From positions 1-10,951 of the forward strand of contig JAFGCA010000796.1 in assembly GCA_016932895.1 (NCBI GenBank): 10,951 nucleotides of DNA, written 5' to 3'. The notes beneath the pieces are model-generated. The model did not search any database. It had not been told where the DNA came from and was given only the letters and a program-made list of their open reading frames with translations. Source of the DNA: Sedimentisphaerales bacterium. Its GTDB lineage: Bacteria > Planctomycetota > Phycisphaerae > Sedimentisphaerales > SG8-4. Below are positions 5,081-10,951 of this stretch, in pieces. A program made the translations under genes and the position numbers. The stretch's first letter is position 1. Every line of letters starts with the position of its first letter.

Positions 5081-8000
5081 TCAATACGGTTCCGCCAGGG
5101 TGGCCACCTCGGCGGCGTCGAGGGCTCGGTGGTAAACGCGTACCTCGTCAATCCGGCCCACCCAGCCACGTTCAGGCCATTCGCTGTTGGCCCCGATCTG
5201 GACCGGGAAATCATCGAGACCGACCGCACCAACGTACGGCACGGGGCTGGCCGGGTCTTCAATCCCGTCCACGTAGAGACGAATGAACGAACCGTCGAAT
5301 GTCCCGGCGACGTGATGCCATTCGTTAAAGCCAATCTCTTCGGCGCCGTCGATGGCATGGCGAGCCACGCGCGAGTCGGTCACCGCAAAGTGCAACCGCT
5401 TCGTCTGCTGGTACGTCGAGAGGCGCCAGGCCGCATCCCCCTTGGTGATCACAGGAAGAAAGTCGCCACGGATCACTTCCAGGTTCACCCACGCCGTGAC
5501 GCTGATTGCCTCAGTCAAATCGAACGCCGCTTCGTCGACGATCTCCACATAGTCCCCTGCGCCTTCCAAATCCAGCGCCATGCCGATCACGCCAGATCCG
5601 TAAGCGGGGTTGCCCACCTCGATCCCGTGGTGGCCGCCGGCGCTGTCGTTGGCATTGCCTTCAAACTCATAGTGCGCCAAGGGACCGTAGGACCCGGTGA
5701 AGAGCGTAAATGACATGTCGACCGGCCAGGCGGACTGATCGAGCGTTTCCTGCCATTGCGGGTTGCTGAGACGGTGGTCCATCGCCATCGCCGCCGAACC
5801 AAACGTGTGCCGGTGATTCGTCCAACCCCATGGATAAGGAACCTCGTCTGTCGAGTCCTCGAACACCGCCATCACGCTGAACCAGAAGACGGTCTCTGCT
5901 GCTTCCTGTTGGAACCGCGCCTCGACTGGCAACCGCACGCAGTAACGGAATACCGGTTCATTCGGCTCTCCCTCCGGGTTCCGGTCGTATCCCACCATGA
6001 CCTCATCGTAATCATAGGCGGCGTACTGCCAGAACTCTTGGTCCGGACGGCCCGTCTGTGCCTGTCCACCGGCCGGCGCATCCGTCCAGATCGATAGCAG
6101 GAAGTAGTCGGGTCGCCGCGGCTGCACGGCTTCCTCGCACTTGCACGCTTCGTATCCATAGCCGATGTAAGAGCCCTGCCACGAGACTGCCACGATTGGG
6201 GCGGTGTCCTCGCAGATCCAGTCGTCGGCTACCTGACGCTGTACGGTCAGGGTCCCGGGCGGAGTTTCCACCGCAGTGGACGCGTGGTCTACATAGCCCG
6301 ACCACTTTCTGAGGCCAACGAAGGCCTGGTCCCATTTGACCCATGGGCTCTCCGTCAGTAGTTCAAAGCAGAAGTCATAGCCTTGCTGACGGTTGCACAG
6401 CAAATCGTTGGCGATGGCGTCGATCCGGTCCTCTCTGTAATGCGGAACGAAGCCGGGCGCCGGGGCGTCACCTACCACAGTGAAGGCCTTGGCTCCGTCT
6501 TGCCAGAGGTGCGGCCGGGTCTTCCAGCCCCACTCGTGCTGCGGAACCACGTCTTCGGGATAGACTGCCGTGATACTGATCCGGAACGTTTCGTCGCCGG
6601 TCATGAAATCACCTTGCTTGAAATACTCCTCCGGCGCCAGAGACAGCTCGTAGCGGAAGCAAGTGTCCAACGGCTTTTCCGGGAATTCATCAAAACCGGC
6701 GAGCCTGGACTGAACGCGGTCCGCAGGAACCTCCAACTGATGCGCCGCCCGTATCTGTCCGGCCGCGTCGAACACGCCGGCCCAAAACGTGATGAGCCAC
6801 AGATTCGGCTGCATGATAGGCGGCACTTCCGAATCCCAGCCCTGGTAGGAGCCCCACCAGCGAATGCGTGTGATCGGGATCGGGCCCAGGCAACGGAAGT
6901 CATCGAAGCAGATCCGCCAGTTCCGTGATTCGCCCGGCAGCTGCACAGACGTCGAAGATTCATCCCAGCCGCAGAACACCGGGGTGCTCTCAACGTCGGG
7001 GTCGATCTCGATGGGCGGCTGCGACCATTTGACATGATTCGGCTCGGCTACCGGCGGATATGAGCCGCCATCGCCGGGGGCCACATAGAGCAGGTAGTCT
7101 TCCGTCTCTCCATACTCGAAGGTCCCCGATCCGTCCCAGTCGGCCGGTACGACCCGGTCGCTGATCGTAAACCGCGCCCATACGTAGCCGGCGTTGGGCC
7201 CTATTCGGAACTCTCTATTTGTCCCCAGGTTCTCTTGAGAGAGGAAGGACCAGACCAGTTTGTTTACGGGCTGGTTCACCAAAACGTGCTCCGGCGCCGT
7301 GCCGCCTCCCGGACAGGGTGAGCTGCCGCTCCACTTGCCGTCCTGGTTCCAGTCTATCAAGACGTTTACATATGGCTGGCCGGAGTCGTTGAACAACTCA
7401 ATATCGATGTCTGAACCCCAGACGGCGGTCTCACACGCCTTGCCCAGAGGCGTGCCGACACCGCCAGGACAGGGTACGACCTTGCCGGTGGTATCGATTG
7501 TGTAGGGCTCGGGCCTGACCAGTCCGGCATCACGATCATCGAAGCCCTCGTCCTGATCGTAGGGAGGAAATCCGGTGCCCTGTCCCCCGTTGCCGTCGGT
7601 CTCGCAGTCGTCGAGAGGACCAAAGCGATGGTGGGAGCTCTGCCAGTGATAGATATATCCCGCAGACCCGGCCTTGCAGGTGGGGAACTGGCCTATCGTA
7701 CCCGTGGAAGGATAAGCTACGGCCCCTTCGGGGGCGTCACCCAGGTCCCCGGCGATCTCGACCCGATGGTCCTCAACCTCTCCCCTGTCTGCCGGCCCGG
7801 TCGGCCAGATCGGGGCCGCCGCCGGGTCAGAGTACAGTCGAAACCGTGCGAACGTCTGCCCGGGGACCGGGTTGTGGGGCATTCCAGTATAAAATACCAC
7901 GTTTCTTTGCCCCCCGGCCGGCACAGTCACCGGGTAGACACCGACGCGCTCGGCCAAGGGATCAAACCAGCCGTCGCTGTCGAAGTCGACCCAGCCGGCA

Positions 8001-10951
8001 ACCGTGCCCGCCTGGCTCGCGTTGCCGACGTTGGAGACCACCACCGAGGCCGGGCCGTCATAATACAGTGGCGAGGTAGAGACCAGGCCATCTTCGTCGT
8101 CGATATCTGTGTCATCATCGGCCAGGGCGTCGACGCTGGGCATCCCATCGGCTTCGGTGTCCACAGTCGGACCGAGACGCAGGGTGTCCGCAACATGCGA
8201 CGGGCCGTTTGCGGCTTTGGAGGTCCCGTACGTATCGGGCGCGTCGCCGTAGTCGTGCATCTTTCCGGGTCCAACCGCGAGGCGGTTGCCGAAGAGCACG
8301 CCCAGCGGCTTGCCAAGTAAAGGATCAACTGTCACGGTGTGGACACCCGCACCGCCGGGAGACGTCTGGACCCAGCCCGGCCGGGGTTCTTCCGCGACAA
8401 CATAGGACCCCGTCGGCAGATTGATGAACAGAAAATCCCCGAGGGCGTCGGTCTTACACCAGGGTTCGGTACTGTCGTGGGAGCCGTTTTGGTTCAGATC
8501 AAGGTAGATCCCCCAGCCCGGCAGCGGCACATCACCGGCGTCCGGCGTGCCGTTGTTGTTGAGGTCGTTGAACTTGCTGCCCCATATCTGATCCGGAGCT
8601 GCAGGCGGTGGATACGGCCCGCCCGGGCCCAACCAGATCCGGTAGTCCTCGACCTCACCCTTGCCACCGTGACCGCCCGGCGCGCCGGTGGGCTGCTCGC
8701 TCAGCCGGAAGCGGGCCCAGATCATACCGCTTGCATTGCTCGGGACGGCAACCTGCACAGGGATCGTCCCGGCCGGCGCGGGGCCGACGAACTGCGAAAC
8801 CACCTTCTCTCCGGGTTGCCAGGTGCCATCCCCACTGAAGTCGATCCAGCCCTCCAAGGTGCCCTGCCGGTTCAGCGCTGGCAGCGTGATCTCCACGGAG
8901 GCCGTCTGGCCGCCCAGCCAGGGTCCTTGGAACGTGATGCCGTCCTCATCATCGGCCGAACCCGTGCTGTCGTCTCCCAGCGCGTCGGGCCAGGGCGCGC
9001 CATCGGCCTCGCCGTCCACGAACGTGCCCAGACAGAAGGTCGCGTCCACATCGTGGCAGGCCCCGCCGCTGGCGCTCAAGGTCGGGTAGGGCCCATCCGG
9101 CGCATCGCCGTAGTCGTGCAATTGTCCCGGTGCCGGCCCACCGGTCTGATGGTTACCGAAGTCGTTGCTGTCGAAAACGGACTGGCCCGCGTGGATTGTG
9201 ACGGGATGGGTCCCTGTAGGCGGGTAGGTTTGCCTCCAGCCGGCCCGCACCTGCTCGCCGACCGTGTAATCACCGGGCGCCAGGCCGAAGAAACAGAACC
9301 AACCGTTCTGGTTGGTCGTGGTGGTATCATCGGGCTGGCCGTCCCCATCCGTGTCCAGCCAGACGGTCCATTTGGGCACAGGCGCTTCTCCCGGGTCCCA
9401 CCCACCGTTGTCGTTCTCGTCATTCCATTTGAAGCCGTGAATCATGCCGCCCAGCCCGGCTGCGCCCCCCGGTAGCGGGATGCCTCCAGACGTCCCGCTA
9501 CCGCCGGGCGTCCCGCTACCACCGGGTGTCCAGCCGCCGCTGGGCGGGCCACCGCTGCCGGGTGTCTGGCCTGACCCGGCCGGCAGGATCTCGATGAGGT
9601 GATCTTCTACCTCGCCCGGACCGCCGTACCCGTGCGGCGTTAAGGGGACGTTTCCTGCCGCAATGCGGAGCCTCGCGTAGGTCGGACCCGGTGTGACCGT
9701 CGCAGGCACCGAGAAGCTGACTGGTTGAAACTGTGCTCCTGTTGAGGTTACCATCCATGTTTTTCCCTCACTTAGGTCCCAGACTCCGTTGCGGTCGAGG
9801 TCGATCCACAAGCCAATGGTGGTGGGGCTGGTGCTGGATGTCCAGCATGGCCAAACGAGCGCAGTCTTGCCTACGACGAACGGCTGCCTATAGAGGTTGT
9901 CCTCATCATCGCCTTTGTTGTCGTCGCCCAGGGCCTGGTTCTGTGGGTCGGCCTGCGTACCGTTCTCGCCATCCGGCGGGGTCGGATACACATACGGCCC
10001 GCCCAGATCATGCGAGGCGTCAGGATAGCGGTAATCGAACCCATTGTAGGGCGCGTCGCCATAGTCGAACGGGCCGCCCGTTCCCGGCCCGGGTCCCGGT
10101 CCGGGGGTCGGGCCGGGGCCTGGGATGGTGCCTTGAGTATTGCCGAAGTGCACGACGGCAACTCCCCCTGCCTTGATCTCGACCTGCTTGGTCCCCGTAC
10201 CGCCGGGATAGGTCTGTGTCCAACCCGGCTTCGACTTCTCGCCGACAATATAGGTGTCGGGCGCCAGCCCCGTAAACCAGTACACGCCCCCTATTGTGTC
10301 CATCGACCTGTCCTGGTCATCCAACGTGCCGTTGCGATCGCTGTCCACGCGGATCGTCCAGCCAGGTAGAACCGGCTCCCAGACGCCGTTGGCTATAAGA
10401 TTGCGGACGCCATCGCCGTTGAGGTCATTCCACTTAAGCCCGACAAGTATGCCGTCCTGCGATGTGCCCGGCCCGGCGCCGCCGGCGTAGATGGTAACGA
10501 CGTGATCTTCGATCTCGCCCGGACCGCCGTCACCGCTGGGGCTGACAGATGCATTCCACCCTTCATAGGCGCGAACGCGCAGGTAAGTCGCCCCTCCGAC
10601 GGCGGCGGCAGGAGGAATCGCGCAGAAATAGGCATAGCTGTCTGTCGAGTACCCTGCCTCACAATCGTATTTGCCGAGGAACTCATCGGAACCACCCCAG
10701 TCGCCACTGTGGTCCCAGTCAATCCAGGCCGCCAGCGTTGCCTTCTGTCCGGGCTGGCCACCACATTGGGCAATGGCCAGGAAGGGCTGGCCGGGGCCGC
10801 CATGGACTCCACCCGACAGTAGCCCAAGCGCATCTTCGTCGGGTTGATCGTGCCGGTCATCGCCCAACCCCGGCGGGTTGGACTGCGTCATGGTTTCGAG
10901 GTCAGGGGCCATCGACCCAAGCCACACCTTTCCCAGGCTGTGCCAGGCGTC
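5081..10951 (-). CDS. giant GEVED / SdrD B-like / LamG surface protein, 5' end missing
   Basis: At least 1956 residues. The frame stays open to the window edge, and the sequence before GTG 10927 (AWHSLGK, then VWLGS) already reads as a GEVED domain, so the true start lies outside. Numbering from 10927: GEVED to ~146 (partial), 287-448, 605-766, 891-1058, plus a longer Cys-containing variant at 1060-1282 (APEHVLV, GPNAGYVWARF, GETEDYLL). Most end in a GEVED-type motif (GEIED, GEVED, GETED). SdrD B-like domains lie at 158-263, 496-592 and 780-881 (KWNDLNGDG, PGDYTVGEQ, PGWTQTYPGG), between the first four GEVEDs. DxDxNG/DxDGDG-type loops in both kinds suggest calcium binding. Gly/Pro linkers lie at 264-286 and 449-495. 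Two related ~220-residue modules (1299-1525, 1529-1745), perhaps the family called DUF7901, precede LamG (1749-1948). No C-terminal anchor or sorting tail follows. Probably a cell-surface or matrix adhesin/scaffold; the ligand is unknown. Confidence 0.9.
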   Translation of the reverse strand, partial: DAWHSLGKVWLGSMAPDLETMTQSNPPGLGDDRHDQPDEDALGLLSGGVHGGPGQPFLAIAQCGGQPGQKATLAAWIDWDHSGDWGGSDEFLGKYDCEAGYSTDSYAYFCAIPPAAAVGGATYLRVRAYEGWNASVSPSGDGGPGEIEDHVVTIYAGGAGPGTSQDGILVGLKWNDLNGDGVRNLIANGVWEPVLPGWTIRVDSDRNGTLDDQDRSMDTIGGVYWFTGLAPDTYIVGEKSKPGWTQTYPGGTGTKQVEIKAGGVAVVHFGNTQGTIPGPGPTPGPGPGPGTGGPFDYGDAPYNGFDYRYPDASHDLGGPYVYPTPPDGENGTQADPQNQALGDDNKGDDEDNLYRQPFVVGKTALVWPCWTSSTSPTTIGLWIDLDRNGVWDLSEGKTWMVTSTGAQFQPVSFSVPATVTPGPTYARLRIAAGNVPLTPHGYGGPGEVEDHLIEILPAGSGQTPGSGGPPSGGWTPGGSGTPGGSGTSGGIPLPGGAAGLGGMIHGFKWNDENDNGGWDPGEAPVPKWTVWLDTDGDGQPDDTTTTNQNGWFCFFGLAPGDYTVGEQVRAGWRQTYPPTGTHPVTIHAGQSVFDSNDFGNHQTGGPAPGQLHDYGDAPDGPYPTLSASGGACHDVDATFCLGTFVDGEADGAPWPDALGDDSTGSADDEDGITFQGPWLGGQTASVEITLPALNRQGTLEGWIDFSGDGTWQPGEKVVSQFVGPAPAGTIPVQVAVPSNASGMIWARFRLSEQPTGAPGGHGGKGEVEDYRIWLGPGGPYPPPAAPDQIWGSKFNDLNNNGTPDAGDVPLPGWGIYLDLNQNGSHDSTEPWCKTDALGDFLFINLPTGSYVVAEEPRPGWVQTSPGGAGVHTVTVDPLLGKPLGVLFGNRLAVGPGKMHDYGDAPDTYGTSKAANGPSHVADTLRLGPTVDTEADGMPSVDALADDDTDIDDEDGLVSTSPLYYDGPASVVVSNVGNASQAGTVAGWVDFDSDGWFDPLAERVGVYPVTVPAGGQRNVVFYTGMPHNPVPGQTFARFRLYSDPAAAPIWPTGPADRGEVEDHRVEIAGDLGDAPEGAVAYPSTGTIGQFPTCKAGSAGYIYHWQSSHHRFGPLDDCETDGNGGQGTGFPPYDQDEGFDDRDAGLVRPEPYTIDTTGKVVPCPGGVGTPLGKACETAVWGSDIDIELFNDSGQPYVNVLIDWNQDGKWSGSSPCPGGGTAPEHVLVNQPVNKLVWSFLSQENLGTNREFRIGPNAGYVWARFTISDRVVPADWDGSGTFEYGETEDYLLYVAPGDGGSYPPVAEPNHVKWSQPPIEIDPDVESTPVFCGWDESSTSVQLPGESRNWRICFDDFRCLGPIPITRIRWWGSYQGWDSEVPPIMQPNLWLITFWAGVFDAAGQIRAAHQLEVPADRVQSRLAGFDEFPEKPLDTCFRYELSLAPEEYFKQGDFMTGDETFRISITAVYPEDVVPQHEWGWKTRPHLWQDGAKAFTVVGDAPAPGFVPHYREDRIDAIANDLLCNRQQGYDFCFELLTESPWVKWDQAFVGLRKWSGYVDHASTAVETPPGTLTVQRQVADDWICEDTAPIVAVSWQGSYIGYGYEACKCEEAVQPRRPDYFLLSIWTDAPAGGQAQTGRPDQEFWQYAAYDYDEVMVGYDRNPEGEPNEPVFRYCVRLPVEARFQQEAAETVFWFSVMAVFEDSTDEVPYPWGWTNHRHTFGSAAMAMDHRLSNPQWQETLDQSAWPVDMSFTLFTGSYGPLAHYEFEGNANDSAGGHHGIEVGNPAYGSGVIGMALDLEGAGDYVEIVDEAAFDLTEAISVTAWVNLEVIRGDFLPVITKGDAAWRLSTYQQTKRLHFAVTDSRVARHAIDGAEEIGFNEWHHVAGTFDGSFIRLYVDGIEDPASPVPYVGAVGLDDFPVQIGANSEWPERGWVGRIDEVRVYHRALDAAEVATLAEPY
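9470..9526. repeat. 18-bp tandem repeat and 11-bp inverted repeat in a Gly-rich linker
   Basis: This lies inside the giant gene, in the linker around residues 449-495. Two 18-bp units CGTCCCGCTACCRCCGGG (9491-9508 and 9509-9526) differ at one base and encode the PGGSGT repeat. In addition CGGTAGCGGGA (9470-9480) is the perfect reverse complement of TCCCGCTACCG (9493-9503), giving a strong hairpin with a 12-base loop. It probably reflects slippage-driven linker evolution and keeps the reading frame. Confidence 0.6.
10070..10132 (-). repeat. Pro-Gly low-complexity linker in the giant gene
   Basis: Codes for a run of alternating Pro and Gly (PGPGPTPGPGPGPG) that separates the first SdrD B-like domain from the second GEVED domain. 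The DNA is a C/G-rich near-repeat of GGNCCN units and is prone to length change. Similar PGPTPGP text links PASTA and LamG in the 939-residue neighbour, which suggests a shared design of linkers. Confidence 0.6.

Larger units (their letters stand above)
4760..5683 (-). repeat. duplicated block, copy B (LamG end - spacer - signal peptide/LRR1)
   Basis: This block matches 1851-2764 in order and content. The C-terminal LamG domain of the giant protein (GDYVEI, KGDAAWRLST, HHVAGTFDGSFIRLYVDG, DEVRVYHRAL) parallels that of the LRR protein (GDYVDC, KGDSAWRLST, HHVVGTYDGSTIRLYVDG, DDVRVYNRVL). The homologous spacer and the start of an LRR gene follow in both. The copies are clearly diverged, so the duplication is not recent. 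Confidence 0.7.

Noticed and set aside
5036..5713. Plus-strand open frame antisense to the LamG end of the giant gene (and similar ones at 8339-9475 and 7628-8320)
   Set aside because: The opposite strand encodes clear GEVED, SdrD B-like and LamG domains in one uninterrupted frame. These are antisense shadows.

Overview
The window looks like accessory chromosome from a GC-rich bacterium of the Planctomycetota, probably a Phycisphaerae or Sedimentisphaerales relative. This rests on the proteins: very large secreted proteins that alternate GEVED and SdrD B-like domains, end in LamG/concanavalin-like domains, and carry the ~220-residue 'VKWSQPP... DDF/DDW' modules I associate with that phylum. 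No rRNA, tRNA or housekeeping gene fixes the lineage, so it is an inference.

All supported genes lie on the minus strand, so they read from high to low coordinates. (1) 10951-5081: the 3' part of a giant surface or secreted protein gene, open at the window edge. It contains GEVED and SdrD B-like domains in alternation, two copies of a ~220-residue module and a C-terminal LamG domain. (2) After an 87-nt spacer, 4993-2174: an intact 939-residue secreted protein with a signal peptide, eight exact 22-residue leucine-rich repeats, a PASTA domain, LamG, a Rossmann-like (ThuA/glutamine-amidotransferase-like) region and a second LamG. (3) After a homologous 90-nt spacer, 2083-1851: a broken start of a second copy of the LRR gene, frameshifted by a 4-base deletion and ending after about one LRR. 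(4) 1850-1242: about 600 bases without a convincing gene but rich in inverted and tandem repeats. (5) 1241-234: a full-length tyrosine recombinase with its catalytic residues. (6) 233-1: gene-free edge sequence.

The two big genes and the pseudogene form an array built by duplication: the block 'LamG 3' end, spacer, signal peptide/LRR 5' end' occurs twice (5683-4760 and 2764-1851). The products are probably exported adhesion or glycan/peptide-binding proteins, with LamG, LRR and GEVED as binding or scaffold domains; no catalytic function is demonstrated. The recombinase and the structured DNA beside it sit exactly where the last LRR copy is truncated, which suggests, without proof, that an integrated element or past recombination ended the array there.
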